Shown piece by piece: positions 7,762 to 16,262 of a DNA stretch of 64,000 nt. Below the pieces are notes generated by a model that saw only the letters and a program-made list of their open reading frames with translations, made no database searches and was not told where the DNA came from. This stretch comes from Streptomyces tailanensis. GTDB lineage: Bacteria > Actinomycetota > Actinomycetes > Streptomycetales > Streptomycetaceae. The stretch covers positions 1 through 64,000 of the forward strand of contig NZ_VTHJ01000022.1 in assembly GCF_008386495.1 (NCBI RefSeq), read 5' to 3'. Position numbers and translations under genes: made by a program. Position 1 is the first letter of the stretch, and every line of letters starts with the position of its first letter.

Positions 7762-8403
7762 ATGGCCGCCCTGACCCCACGTGCCACGCCCACGGGCACG
7801 GCTGCCCTGGCCCTCCTGGCGGCGCTCACCCTGACCGCCGCCCCCGCCCAAGCCGCCGACGACCCCAGCAAACCCCCAGGCACGGTCACCACCTCCCCAC
7901 CCCCGGAAGTCGACGCGAACAGCCCGGGCCTGAAGCTCGCCCAAGGCGCGACGCTCGCCCCCGCGAAGGTCCTGGACATCAAGTCGGTCGTGGAGGACCT
8001 CGGCGGAGAGGAGCGCCGAGAAGACACGAACGAGAACGTCACCTTCGCGCTCCAGGCGGAGGTCCTCTTCCCGAAGGACAGCGCGACGCTCAACCCGCAG
8101 GCGCGCTCCCGGATCCAGGCGATCGCGGAGGAGATCAAGACCCAGAACGCGGGCACGGTCCGCGTCTTCGGCTTCACCGACGATCTCGGCTCGTACGCCC
8201 ACGGCCTGACCCTCTCCAAGAAGCGCGCGGACGCCGTCCACGACGCCCTCACCGGCGACCTCGGCGGCAACGTCACCTTCGAGGTACGCGGCTACAGCGA
8301 GGACTACCCCATCGCCGACAACTCCACGGAGGAAGGCCGCAAGAAGAACCGCCGCGTGGAGATCTCCTTCCCGACGACCGGAGGTAATAGCAACGAGAGC
8401 TGA
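7762..8403 (+). CDS. OmpA-family peptidoglycan-binding protein
   Basis: Exported protein with an N-terminal signal peptide ending AAPAQA and a C-terminal OmpA-like domain (residues about 95-210). Key motifs: VLFPKDSATLNPQA at the domain start, FTDDLGSYAHGLTLSKKRA and the closing KKNRRVEISF. This fold binds peptidoglycan through diaminopimelate; in a Gram-positive cell it could anchor the pilus to the wall. Start: GTG 7756 overlaps the lipoprotein stop (GTGA), while ATG 7762 in the same frame has better spacing from GAGGG; I use 7762. Last gene of the apparent Tad operon. Confidence 0.85.
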   Translation: MAALTPRATPTGTAALALLAALTLTAAPAQAADDPSKPPGTVTTSPPPEVDANSPGLKLAQGATLAPAKVLDIKSVVEDLGGEERREDTNENVTFALQAEVLFPKDSATLNPQARSRIQAIAEEIKTQNAGTVRVFGFTDDLGSYAHGLTLSKKRADAVHDALTGDLGGNVTFEVRGYSEDYPIADNSTEEGRKKNRRVEISFPTTGGNSNES

Positions 8404-8476
8404 GGCTGAGTTGCTTGCCCGCCTGCATGTTCACCACTCACCTTGCCGATGCCCTTGCAAGGCCGCTCTGTCGCCG

Positions 8477-9519
8477 TCACCCCAGCGTCCGCCGAATCGT
8501 CGCCAGCATCCGCTCCGGCGAGTGGAACACCTCCTCCGCACTGAACCGCAGAATGCCCCGGATCCCGGGGCACTGCTGGAGGTCGTTGAAGCGTGCGACG
8601 TCACGGCGGTGGTCCTCGCGGCTGCCGTGGTACGCGTATCCCTCGATCTCGACAGCGACGCCCTGCGCACGGAACAGGAAGTCGACCCGCAGGACGCGTC
8701 CGTGGACAGTGCGGACCTCGGCCTGCGTCTCGGGGCGCAGACCGGCGTCGTACATGCGGCAGCCGCGCTACCGTCTCCGCTGGTGAGCCGAATGAAGGAT
8801 CAGCGAGTTCGAGCCAGTGACGCGCGCGGACGGCACCGCGTAGGCCGTCCCCGAGAGCGGCAGCGAGTCGGTCCGGACGGGTGAGCGCCGCCCGGCGGAC
8901 CCGCAGGCCATCCCTCGCGCCACCTGTGCCACCCCGAGTGCCATGCGCGGTGACAGTCCGGTGGGAGAGCGCGGAGTCAACGGCGACCAAGGCCTCGTCG
9001 CGAGGGCCACCCCGGGAGCAGATCGGCGAGCGTACGGTCCACCGTGGTGACCCGCAGGCCATCCCACGTCACCACATCCTCGCCCGGCAACGCGCACCGG
9101 TGAACCCGCACGCCCCTCCGCTGCCGTAACCCCTCCGGATCGGTGAACTCGGCTTCCACCCCCAGCAGTTCGATCCGCCACAACCAGGCTGCGGCCCGAT
9201 GGCTGACGACCAGCTCAGGCGTGGTGAGCTGGACGGCCCGAAGCCGCACCCGAAGGTCCGGGTTGACCCCCGGCTCCGCCCAGGCACCACCACCGAGCGC
9301 TGTCCACCCCTCCTCTCTCAACTGCCGGAAGAGGGAGGCCCTGCTCCACCCCTCGGCCATCGCCCACGACGTCAACAGCAAGCCCTCCCGGGCCGTTCCC
9401 CTCAGTTCCCGCACCCCCCAACTCTCGCGCACCCCGCTCCACCGATGCCCAAGCCTGTGGACAAACCCCACGCCCACCCCGCATACGCCGTGATTGTGTC
9501 CCCAGTCCCAAGAACCCAC
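8477..9519 (-). pseudogene. Frameshifted AbiEi/DUF559-like protein gene
   Basis: Three minus-strand frames together spell one protein. The N-terminal part (9519 to ~9000) contains LLTSWAMAEGWSRASLFRQL, ELVVSHRAAAWLWRIELLG and VTTVDRTLADLL, as in AbiEi-type antitoxin-like proteins of Streptomyces. The middle (9010 to ~8760) contains RDEALVAVDSALSHRTV and WLELADPSFGSPAETVARL. The C-terminal part (~8755 to 8477) is a DUF559/restriction-endonuclease-like domain (RVDFLFRAQGVAVEIEGYAY, ILRFSAEEVFHSPERM). Frame breaks lie near 9003-9012 (CCCGGGG run) and 8752-8762 (one extra C in CTGCCGCATG). Function of the intact family is uncertain; this copy should not yield full-length protein. Confidence 0.7.
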
Positions 9520-9602
9520 CGAAGCCCCGCCGCTGACCTGGGCGAACGCGGCACCCCCTTACCCAACTGTGAGACCAAGTGCCCAATTACCCCGGAGCCT
9601 GC

Positions 9603-9887
9603 TTACGCGCCGTCGTCGTTGGGCTCCTGCTCCTCCGGGTAGGCGACGAAGGTGCCCTTCGCGGGAAGCGTGACGACGAGGCCGCGTTCGCGTAGCTCGC
9701 GAATGGCGCGACGGGCGGTCAGGTACGCGACGCCGTACTCCGTGCCGAGATCCCGCTCGCCGGACAGTCGTGCGCCTGGCCTCAGCTCGCCCGACGCGAT
9801 TCGGGCAGCAACGTGGTCGGCCACCTGCATATAGACGTACGCGATCTTGTTGGGGTTGATCGGCGAATCGCTTGCCTCTGCTGCCAT
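9603..9887 (-). CDS. Short GntR-family regulator
   Basis: A 94-residue protein consisting of little more than a GntR winged helix: IAYVYMQVADHVAARIASGE, LRPGARLSGERDL, YGVAYLTARRAIRELRERG, then the wing strand LVVTLPAKGTFVA and an acidic tail. There is no effector domain, as in the small GntR proteins common in Streptomyces. ATG 9887 is chosen over longer upstream frames because the winged helix begins 15 residues later and the extension is Cys-rich and implausible; GGTGGG lies just upstream. It is divergent from the small ORF at 10047. Confidence 0.8.
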   Translation of the reverse strand: MAAEASDSPINPNKIAYVYMQVADHVAARIASGELRPGARLSGERDLGTEYGVAYLTARRAIRELRERGLVVTLPAKGTFVAYPEEQEPNDDGA

Positions 9888-10046
9888 ACCACCCACCGTG
9901 AAACAGCCCTGAGCTGCAGCAATGGGCATAATGCAGCGTACTGCTATGTACTGACATGAGTAGCAATGTGGGCTGAAAAGCGTCGAGGCCCCGGCGGCCT
10001 GGCAGGGCCCCGGGGCATGGCCGAACGCTTCGAAGGAGCGCCGGCA

Positions 10047-10328
10047 ATGCTGGACCTTACAGTCCGAGCCCTGACCTGGATGCTGCACATCTGGCTACCG
10101 AACCCGCGCAAGCCGGCACCGCGCGGAACCAGCCCCGCAGGCCCCGGCTCCGCACATCCCCACGCCACCGAGTCCTCGCCCGACCACATGCCGCGACCTC
10201 GGCCCCTCATCCGCCCTCACCGCAGACGAACGCGTTCGCCGCCGCGCAACCCGGGGCCTGCGCGAACGCCGCCGCGCCCTCTACCTGGCATCCCTCGGGT
10301 CCCGCAGTCGGCTCGGCGACGCAAGTGA
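10047..10328 (+). CDS. Small hypothetical membrane-like protein, frame uncertain
   Basis: ATG 10047 follows GAAGGAG with normal spacing and encodes MLDLTVRALTWMLHIWLP, one hydrophobic helix, then a Pro/Arg-rich tail. Short proteins with this kind of start occur beside small GntR genes in Streptomyces. The tail may be out of frame: the next frame from about 10200 to 10310 reads LTADERVRRRATRGLRERRR and ALYLASLG, more protein-like than the in-frame Pro/Arg text. Either one base has been lost between 10150 and 10200 or the resemblance is chance. Function unknown. Confidence 0.45.
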   Translation: MLDLTVRALTWMLHIWLPNPRKPAPRGTSPAGPGSAHPHATESSPDHMPRPRPLIRPHRRRTRSPPRNPGPARTPPRPLPGIPRVPQSARRRK

Positions 10329-10445
10329 CCGGGTTACACGCCGGAGGCCCAAGTCCGTGCGGTCGCGTCCCGCCCGCGCCATCCTCGTCCCTGACAACCG
10401 ACACTGGGAGCGCGGGAAGCGCAGGGAACGCAGGGAGCCGCCGCC

Positions 10446-11012
10446 ATGCGAAAGATCGTCCTGATCACGTCCGTGTCCCTCGACGGCTACATGGAGGGCC
10501 CGAACCGGGAGCTCGACTGGCCTCTCGTCGACGACGAACTGCATACGCACTTCAATGACCTGCTCAGGGGCATGGGCGCCCTCATCGAAGGGCGCGTCAC
10601 GTACGAGTTGATGGCCGACTTCTGGCCCACGGCCGACCGGGACCCCAACCTGCCCCGCCCCATGGCCGACTTCGCCGCGATCTGGCGCACCATTCCCAAG
10701 CTGGTGTTCTCCCGGACCCTGCAGCGGGCCGACTGGCATTCGACGATCGTCCGGGACGTCGTGGTCGACGACATCAGGGCCCTCAAGGCGCAGGAGGGCG
10801 GCGACCTGGTCATCGGCGGGGTGAACCTCGCCTCCGAGTTCCTGCGGCACGACCTGATCGACGAGTTCCGAGTCTACGTCCACCCGATCCTCATCGGCCG
10901 AGGCACGCCCGCCTTCCTCCAGACCGAAGCCATGCGGCAGACACCGCTACGCCTGATCGAGACCCACACCTTCGGCAACGGCGTCGTGCTGCTGCACTAC
11001 GACAGGGCCTAG
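10446..11012 (+). CDS. Dihydrofolate reductase family protein (RibD C-terminal-like)
   Basis: A 188-residue cytoplasmic NAD(P)H-dependent reductase-like protein. It has the family start RKIVLITSVSLDGYMEGPN, then ALIEGRVTYELMADFWP, the cofactor-loop-like GGDLVIGGVNLASEFLRHDL and IDEFRVYVHPILIGRG near the C-terminus. Length fits the stand-alone YyaP/YwjB type rather than riboflavin-pathway RibD. Substrate unknown. ATG with AGGGAG about 11 bases upstream. Its TAG stop shares the palindrome CTAG with the stop of the convergent AI-2E family gene. Confidence 0.88.
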   Translation: MRKIVLITSVSLDGYMEGPNRELDWPLVDDELHTHFNDLLRGMGALIEGRVTYELMADFWPTADRDPNLPRPMADFAAIWRTIPKLVFSRTLQRADWHSTIVRDVVVDDIRALKAQEGGDLVIGGVNLASEFLRHDLIDEFRVYVHPILIGRGTPAFLQTEAMRQTPLRLIETHTFGNGVVLLHYDRA

Positions 11013-12346
11013 CCCGCGCCCTCACGGGCGTACGCCCGCAGTGACCCCACCACCGTGTTCGTCACCGCGACCAACGGCACCGCCACCACCGCGCCCCCGA
11101 TCCCCGCGATCATCCCGCCCGCGGCGACGGACAGGACGACGGCCAGCGGATGGACGCGGACGGCCCGGCCCAGGATGAACGGCTGGAGGACGTGACCCTC
11201 GATCTGCTGGACGGCGAGGACCACGGCCAGCGTCATGACCGCGGTGAAGACGCCCTGCGTCACCAACGCCACCACCACCGCGAGCGCGCCGGAGACGACC
11301 GCACCCACCAACGGGATGAACGCGAACAGGAAGATGAAGACGGCGAGGGGGACCGCCATCGGTACGTCCAGGAAATAGATACCCAGGCCGATGAAGATCG
11401 CGTCGATCAACGCCACGATCACCGTGCCGCGTACGTACGCGGTCAACGTCTGCCAGGCGCGCGGGCCCGCCGCCGCGACCCCCGGCCGGGCCGCCTCCGG
11501 CACCAGCTTCAGCGTCCACTGCCAGATCCGCTTGCCGTCGTAGAGCAGGAACAGCGTGGAGAACATCGTCAGCAGGATGCCGGTGAGCGCCTCGACGATG
11601 ACGGTCACACCCTCCAGACCGGCCGAGGTGATCGTGTCCGTGTTCTCGCCGACCGCCTCGCGGAGGTTCTGGGCGATGTCGTTGATCTGCTTCTCGGTGA
11701 CGTGGAACGGGCTGTCGAGCAGCCAGTTGCGCAACTCGTCGATGCCGTCCTGAATCTGGTCGGACAGGTCGTCGATGTTCTCCATCACCTGCCAGGTGAC
11801 GAACCAGCCGATCAGCCCCATGACGACGAAGCCGAGGATCGCCGTGAGGGACGTGGCGAGGCCGCGCGGTACGCCGTAGCGGGTCAGCCGTGCCACCGTC
11901 GGCTGGAGCAGCGCGGTGACGAGCAGGGCGGTGGTGAAGGACAGCACCAGCAGCTGTACGGAGCTGATGATCCGCATCAACACCCAGACGGTGCCCGCCA
12001 GTACGAGTAGCCTCCAGCCGGCCTCGGCCGCCACCCGCATCCCCCACGGCACCGCGGACGCGGGGTCGGGACGGGAGGGGACGACGACAGCGGGTACGGG
12101 TACGGGTACGGGGCCGGGGGCGGGCGTGGATGCCTGCGACGATTCCTGCGCCGACCGGTCCGACGCCTCCTCGGGGGAGCCTCCATCCGGAGCCTTCCGG
12201 GCGCCACCGGCGTTCCGGCCGTCCCCGTCCCCGTCCCCGTCCCCGCCCTCCTCCGACTCGATCTGCGCGCGGCGCCGTTCCAACCGCTCGCCCCACCCGC
12301 TCAGCCCGGCGCCCAGTCGGCCGAGCCACCCAGGCACTCGCGACAT
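11009..12346 (-). CDS. AI-2E family transporter (PerM/YdiK type)
   Basis: Integral membrane protein, 445 residues from ATG 12346. The first ~110 residues are cytosolic and disordered, with GDGDGDGDG and PVPVPV low-complexity tracts made by hexamer repeats in the DNA. About eight membrane segments follow, with family features ALLVTALLQPTVARLTRYGVPRGLATSLTA-type packing (around residues 140-175), LIDAIFIGLGIYFLDVPMA and FIPLVGAVVSGALAV near the C-terminus. Members export small molecules or ions; substrate here unknown. A longer frame to 12430 exists, but the ATG at 12346 begins MSRVPGWLGRLG and is the more natural start. Confidence 0.85.
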   Translation of the reverse strand: MSRVPGWLGRLGAGLSGWGERLERRRAQIESEEGGDGDGDGDGRNAGGARKAPDGGSPEEASDRSAQESSQASTPAPGPVPVPVPAVVVPSRPDPASAVPWGMRVAAEAGWRLLVLAGTVWVLMRIISSVQLLVLSFTTALLVTALLQPTVARLTRYGVPRGLATSLTAILGFVVMGLIGWFVTWQVMENIDDLSDQIQDGIDELRNWLLDSPFHVTEKQINDIAQNLREAVGENTDTITSAGLEGVTVIVEALTGILLTMFSTLFLLYDGKRIWQWTLKLVPEAARPGVAAAGPRAWQTLTAYVRGTVIVALIDAIFIGLGIYFLDVPMAVPLAVFIFLFAFIPLVGAVVSGALAVVVALVTQGVFTAVMTLAVVLAVQQIEGHVLQPFILGRAVRVHPLAVVLSVAAGGMIAGIGGAVVAVPLVAVTNTVVGSLRAYAREGAG

Positions 12347-12434
12347 GATCCGTCCTCTTCCCCCGTCGCCCCTGCTGTTCATCACTCCCCCCGGAGGCCG
12401 CGATTCCGCTGGGGGGCTTCGACCGTACATGGCC

Positions 12435-12467
12435 GAAGCCCCCCACCAAAGGACGGTGGAGGGCTTC
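12435..12467 (-). terminator. Hairpin downstream of transglycosylase gene
   Basis: GAAGCCCCCCACC and GGTGGAGGGCTTC form a stem with a 7-base loop and one bulge, 27 bp past the stop of the minus-strand transglycosylase gene and before the AI-2E gene. There is no U-tract, as usual in Streptomyces. Confidence 0.6.
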
Positions 12468-12493
12468 AGAAGGTTGAGCAGCTGATGGTCAGC

Positions 12494-13198
12494 TCAGTAC
12501 CACTGGTTGGCCTGCCAGAACGACCACGCGCCGCAGGGGCTGCCGTAGCGCGATTCCATGTAGTTCAGGCCCCACTTGATCTGGGTGGCCGGGTTGGTCT
12601 GCCAGTCGGAACCGGCGGACGACATCTTGGTACCGGGAAGCGCCTGGAAGAGACCGTACGCGCCCGAGGAGGGGTTGACGGCCTTGTAGTTCCAGTCGGA
12701 CTCGTGGTCCACGATGTTGCTGAAGCAGGTCCACTGGTCGCTCGCCACGACCGACTTCGCCATGGCCTGGATCTCGGCGATGGAATACGAGCCCTGGACG
12801 GGGGTGTTCCCGAGGTCGCCGAGGTTGCCGGCGGCTTCTTCGGCCTGCGCCTCGGCCTCTTCCCTCTCCTTGCGCTCCTGCTCGGCCTTCTCCGCCGCCT
12901 TCTGCTTGTCGATCGCGTCCTGGGCCGCCTTCTTACGGGCGGTCGCCTCGGCGTCCTTGCGGGCGCTCGCGTCGGCGGCGATGGCCTGGGCGTCGGCCTG
13001 TGCAGTCAGGGATGCGGTCTGGACCTGGGCCTGCTGGCCCACGGGGATGTCGGCGAGCAACGTGGTGTCGTTCGCGACCGCCTCGGCGTCATCCGTGGTC
13101 TGAGCGGTGCTGCCCGAGGCAACGCCGACAACACTTCCGACTGCGGTGACCGCGGTGGCCGAGGCCACTGCGAATCCCCGGACCGAAATCCGGCTCAC
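12494..13198 (-). CDS. Secreted lytic transglycosylase-like protein
   Basis: Exported cell-wall hydrolase of 234 residues. A signal peptide (GFAVASATAVTAVGSVVGVA) is followed by an Ala/Lys/Glu-rich coiled coil (residues about 70-145) and a C-terminal lysozyme-like domain with NIVDHESDWNYKAVNPSSGA, YGLFQALPGTKM and TQIKWGLNYMESRYGSP. The HESDW Glu is the probable catalytic acid. It probably cleaves peptidoglycan glycan strands. GTG 13198 is chosen because GGAAGG lies 7 bases upstream; an ATG at 13216 is also in frame. The gene has a long leader (13199-13589) in which I see no recognisable riboswitch. Confidence 0.85.
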   Translation of the reverse strand: MSRISVRGFAVASATAVTAVGSVVGVASGSTAQTTDDAEAVANDTTLLADIPVGQQAQVQTASLTAQADAQAIAADASARKDAEATARKKAAQDAIDKQKAAEKAEQERKEREEAEAQAEEAAGNLGDLGNTPVQGSYSIAEIQAMAKSVVASDQWTCFSNIVDHESDWNYKAVNPSSGAYGLFQALPGTKMSSAGSDWQTNPATQIKWGLNYMESRYGSPCGAWSFWQANQWY

Positions 13199-13589
13199 AC
13201 GGTTTCCTTCCAGCATCGCCCGCCTCGGTGACCCTGGCGGACGCAATCGTGCCCCTGGCGCTGGCCTCCCAACTGCGGGGTCACGGAGGCGCGGGCCCGG
13301 TGGGCAACTCCCTTGCGGGGAGCGCCGCGTGGTGCTCGGGCGGCATACGACGACGGTATGGAGTTGACCTGGTGTTTCTGTTGTGCCGTACCGCTGGGGG
13401 TACAGGTGTGTCGTATGCGGGGCCTGACAGGAGTGAGACTCTGCCGTAACCCGACACCGCGAGGCAATTCAGTGGTACGTGTGAAAGGTCACACCTCGTT
13501 TGCCCCAGGGGATTCCCGGAAAGCCACACATGCCGAGGCGCCGCCCGGCTAGGCTCATCGCCTTTGCCGGACGGCGCCTTGAGGTTCGG
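13199..13589. other. Non-coding upstream region of transglycosylase gene
   Basis: About 390 bp between the PhoH-type gene and the transglycosylase start. I see no protein-like frame and cannot assign promoters or a riboswitch here; it likely holds the transglycosylase promoter and leader. Confidence 0.4.
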
Positions 13590-14915
13590 CTAAATCTGCC
13601 CGTCCTCCAGCATTTCGGTCACAAGGGCCGCGATCTGGGACCGTTCGGACCTCGTCAGCGTGACGTGCGCGAAGAGCGGATGACCCTTCAGCTTCTCGAC
13701 CACGGCGACGACACCGTCGTAGCGGCCGACGCGCAGGTTGTCGCGCTGCGCCACGTCATGCGTCAGAACGACGCGCGAGTTCGCGCCGATCCGGGACAGC
13801 ACGGTCAGCAGAACGTTTCGCTCCAGCGACTGCGCCTCGTCCACGATCACGAACGCGTCGTGCAGCGAACGGCCGCGGATGTGGGTGAGCGGGAGAACCT
13901 CCAGCATGCCGCGCGCGGTGACCTCTTCGATGACCTCGCGGCTGGTGACCGCGGAGAGCGTGTCGAAGACCGCCTGCGCCCAGGGGCTCATCTTCTCGGA
14001 CTCGGAGCCCGGCAGATAGCCGAGCTCCTGCCCGCCCACCGCGTACAGCGGCCGGAAGACCATCACCTTCTTGTGCTGGCGGCGTTCGAGTACGGCCTCC
14101 AGGCCGGCGCAGAGCGCCAGCGCGGACTTGCCGGTGCCGGCCCGGCCGCCCATCGACACGATCCCGACGTCCGGGTCGAGCAGCAGATCCAGCGCGATGC
14201 GCTGCTCCGCGCTGCGGCCCTTGATGCCGAAGGCCTCACGGTCACCGCGTACGAGACGGATGTTGCCCTCGGGCGTCACCCGGCCCAGTGCCTTGCCGCG
14301 CTCCGACTGGATCGTCAGACCGGTGTGCACGGGGAGGTCGCTGACCTCGGGGACGTAGACCGTCCCCGCCTCGAAGAGGACGTCCACCTGCTCGCCCGGC
14401 AGGGTCACCTCGGACATCCCGGTCCAGCCGGAGGCGTCCGTGATGGCGAGCTCCGCCCGGTACTCCTCGGCGAGGAGGCCGACGGACGACGCCTTGATCC
14501 TCAGGGGCAGGTCCTTCGACACGACGGTCACGTCGTAACCCTCGGCCTGCAGGTTCCTGGCCACCGCGAGGATGCGGGAGTCGTTGTCACCCAGCCGGTA
14601 GCCGCTGGGCAGCACGCTGGGGTCCGAGTGGTTGAGCTCGACCCTGACGGTGCCACCGAGATCCCCGATCGGGATGGGGGCGTCGAGGCGGCCGTGCCGT
14701 ACCCGGAACTCGTCGAGCAGGCGCAGCGCCTGCCGGGCGAAGTAGCCGAGTTCGGGATGGTGCCTCTTGGCCTCCAGCTCCGTCACCACGACGATCGGAA
14801 GCACGACCTCGTGCTCGTCGAAGCGGTTCAAAGCGTTCGGGTCGGCCAGCAGGACGCTGGTGTCGAGGACATAAGTGCGCCGGTCTGGCTTGTGGCGCTT
14901 TGTGCTGGTCACCAC
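13590..14915 (-). CDS. PIN domain-PhoH family ATPase (PhoH2/YlaK type)
   Basis: Cytoplasmic 441-residue fusion of a PIN ribonuclease-like domain and a PhoH helicase-like ATPase. PIN: YVLDTSVLLADPNAL near residue 15, VVVTELEAKR near 45 and NDSRILAVARNL near 110, giving the expected acidic residues. PhoH: Walker A GGRAGTGKSALAL near residue 255 and Walker B FVIVDEAQSLE near 355. Characterised PhoH2 proteins couple ATP-driven RNA unwinding with sequence-specific RNA cleavage; the role here is inferred from that. Starts at GTG or ATG 14915 (MVTSTKRHKPDRRTYVLD). Confidence 0.92.
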   Translation of the reverse strand: MVTSTKRHKPDRRTYVLDTSVLLADPNALNRFDEHEVVLPIVVVTELEAKRHHPELGYFARQALRLLDEFRVRHGRLDAPIPIGDLGGTVRVELNHSDPSVLPSGYRLGDNDSRILAVARNLQAEGYDVTVVSKDLPLRIKASSVGLLAEEYRAELAITDASGWTGMSEVTLPGEQVDVLFEAGTVYVPEVSDLPVHTGLTIQSERGKALGRVTPEGNIRLVRGDREAFGIKGRSAEQRIALDLLLDPDVGIVSMGGRAGTGKSALALCAGLEAVLERRQHKKVMVFRPLYAVGGQELGYLPGSESEKMSPWAQAVFDTLSAVTSREVIEEVTARGMLEVLPLTHIRGRSLHDAFVIVDEAQSLERNVLLTVLSRIGANSRVVLTHDVAQRDNLRVGRYDGVVAVVEKLKGHPLFAHVTLTRSERSQIAALVTEMLEDGQI

Positions 14916-15230
14916 GGAAGGACGTACCCCCTCGGATGAGGTCGGGGAGCGACGGGTTCGAACTGGGCCGGTCGTCGGCGCCGTTGCACGGGCCGGTGAC
15001 CGGCCCTCCGCTGCTTCGTCCGTGCTGTGACCGCACGATCGGGCTGGTGCAAAGGGCCTCCCGGGCGGACGGCCCCGAGCCGCCCGCTGAGATCCGACAC
15101 CCGTGGTTCGGGCGTCGACCTGACTGGCTTATGCCCTCGAACATGCGCCGCCATGCCAAGCGGTACGACGGCGCCCCGGTGAACTCCTCGTTACTTCCGT
15201 CCCGCTGGGATACCCGGGGGTTACGGAGTT
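14916..15230. other. Intergenic region, no gene seen
   Basis: 315 bp between two minus-strand genes. Open frames here are short and of shadow-type composition. It presumably holds the PhoH-type gene's promoter; I cannot point to one. Confidence 0.4.
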
Positions 15231-16004
15231 TCAGCCTCCGTAACGCCGGTGCCGCGCCGCGTAGTCACGCAGGGCGCGCAGGAAGTCGACCTTCCGGAAG
15301 GCCGGCCAGAACACGTCACAGAAGTAGTACTCCGAGTGGGCGGTCTGCCAGAGCATGAATCCGGACAGCCGCTGCTCACCGCTCGTACGGATCACGAGAT
15401 CGGGGTCGGGCTGGTCGCCGGTGTAGAGGTGGCGGCCGATCAGATCGACGGAGACGTTCTCGGCGAGCTCCTCCATCGAGGTGCCCTTGTCGTGAGCGTC
15501 CTGGACCATCGACCGTACGGCGTCGGCGATCTCCTGGCGGCCGCCGTACCCGATGGCGACGTTGACCAGTATCCCGTCGACGTCCGCGGTGGCCTCCTCG
15601 GACTCCTTCAGGGCGCTCTGGAGCTGCCCGGGGAGCTGGTCGAGGGTGCCCACGTGGTGCACCCGCCAGCGGCCGTCGGCGGCGAGGGTGCGTACGACGT
15701 CCTCGATGATGCCGAAGAGCGGCACCAGCTCTTCCTGGGGGCGGCCGAAGTTGTCGGTGGAGAACAGCCAGAGGGTGACGACCTTCACGTCCGTCTCGGT
15801 GCACCAGCCGAGGAACTCCTCGATCTTGTGCGCCCCGGCCCGGTGCCCCTGCGCGGTGGTGGAACCCGCGGCCTTCGCCCAGCGCCGGTTGCCGTCCATG
15901 ATGACGCCGATGTGCTGGGGCACCTGGGCGTGGTCGAGGTGGCCCTCGACCCTGCGTGCGTAGACCCTGACGAGCAGGCTCCGCAGTTTGTCGCGCAGGT
16001 TCAC
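15231..16004 (-). CDS. uppS: Isoprenyl transferase (cis-prenyl diphosphate synthase)
   Basis: Condenses isopentenyl diphosphate units in Z configuration to make polyprenyl carriers for cell-wall synthesis. The 257-residue protein has all family regions: HIGVIMDGNRRWAKA near residue 33 with the catalytic Asp, GHRAGAHKIEEFLGWC, TLWLFSTDNFGRP, and near the C-terminus RTSGEQRLSGFMLWQTAHSE followed by YYF. Streptomyces usually carry more than one paralogue, so undecaprenyl versus shorter product cannot be fixed from sequence. A candidate small RNA with its own terminator lies 155 bp upstream on the same strand. Confidence 0.92.
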   Translation of the reverse strand: MNLRDKLRSLLVRVYARRVEGHLDHAQVPQHIGVIMDGNRRWAKAAGSTTAQGHRAGAHKIEEFLGWCTETDVKVVTLWLFSTDNFGRPQEELVPLFGIIEDVVRTLAADGRWRVHHVGTLDQLPGQLQSALKESEEATADVDGILVNVAIGYGGRQEIADAVRSMVQDAHDKGTSMEELAENVSVDLIGRHLYTGDQPDPDLVIRTSGEQRLSGFMLWQTAHSEYYFCDVFWPAFRKVDFLRALRDYAARHRRYGG

Positions 16005-16159
16005 GTGAATGTCAGCCCCTCCGGTCCGGCAGTCCCCTTTGGTGGGCAGAGCCTACCGGGGGTTGAGGCCAAGTCCGCCAAGGGGTGTACGGGGGTCGGG
16101 TGGCCGTGGGAGGGCTGAAACAGGTGCTGGGAGGGGTTGAAACAGGCGCCCTGAGGCCG

Positions 16160-16262
16160 CACAAAAAACGGGCCGGTCCGTGGGGGGGAGACGGACCGGC
16201 CCGAGGGGGGGCTTCCACCATAACCCTTTGTGAGTGATGCTGCGTGCATCGGCGTGCCACAA
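16160..16262 (-). ncRNA. Candidate 6C-type small RNA with intrinsic terminator
   Basis: Read on the minus strand, this stretch has a first run of seven C after GGTGGAAG (16205-16211), then a perfect 12-bp stem GGGCCGGTCCGT / ACGGACCGGCCC (16171-16202) whose loop holds six C, followed by six T (16169-16164). Two C-runs of six or more in or beside hairpins, the second being a terminator, is the description of the actinobacterial 6C RNA motif. The 5' end is approximate. It is not obviously a leader of uppS because the terminator lies 155 bp before that start. Confidence 0.5.
16171..16202 (-). terminator. Rho-independent terminator of the candidate small RNA
   Basis: Perfect 12-bp GC-rich stem with an 8-base loop followed on the minus strand by a T6 tract (16164-16169). 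Such a U-tract is rare in this genome and stands out. Confidence 0.75.

Noticed and set aside
13199..13589. c-di-AMP (ydaO) riboswitch in front of the transglycosylase gene
   Set aside because: Cell-wall hydrolase genes in Streptomyces often have one, but I could not find the conserved blocks by eye. An Rfam ydaO scan would settle it.
16205..16262. Trp-containing leader peptide with attenuator before uppS
   Set aside because: A short minus-strand frame contains two adjacent Trp codons just before the terminator, but it has no ribosome site, continues through the stem, and the downstream gene is not a Trp gene. The 6C RNA reading fits better.
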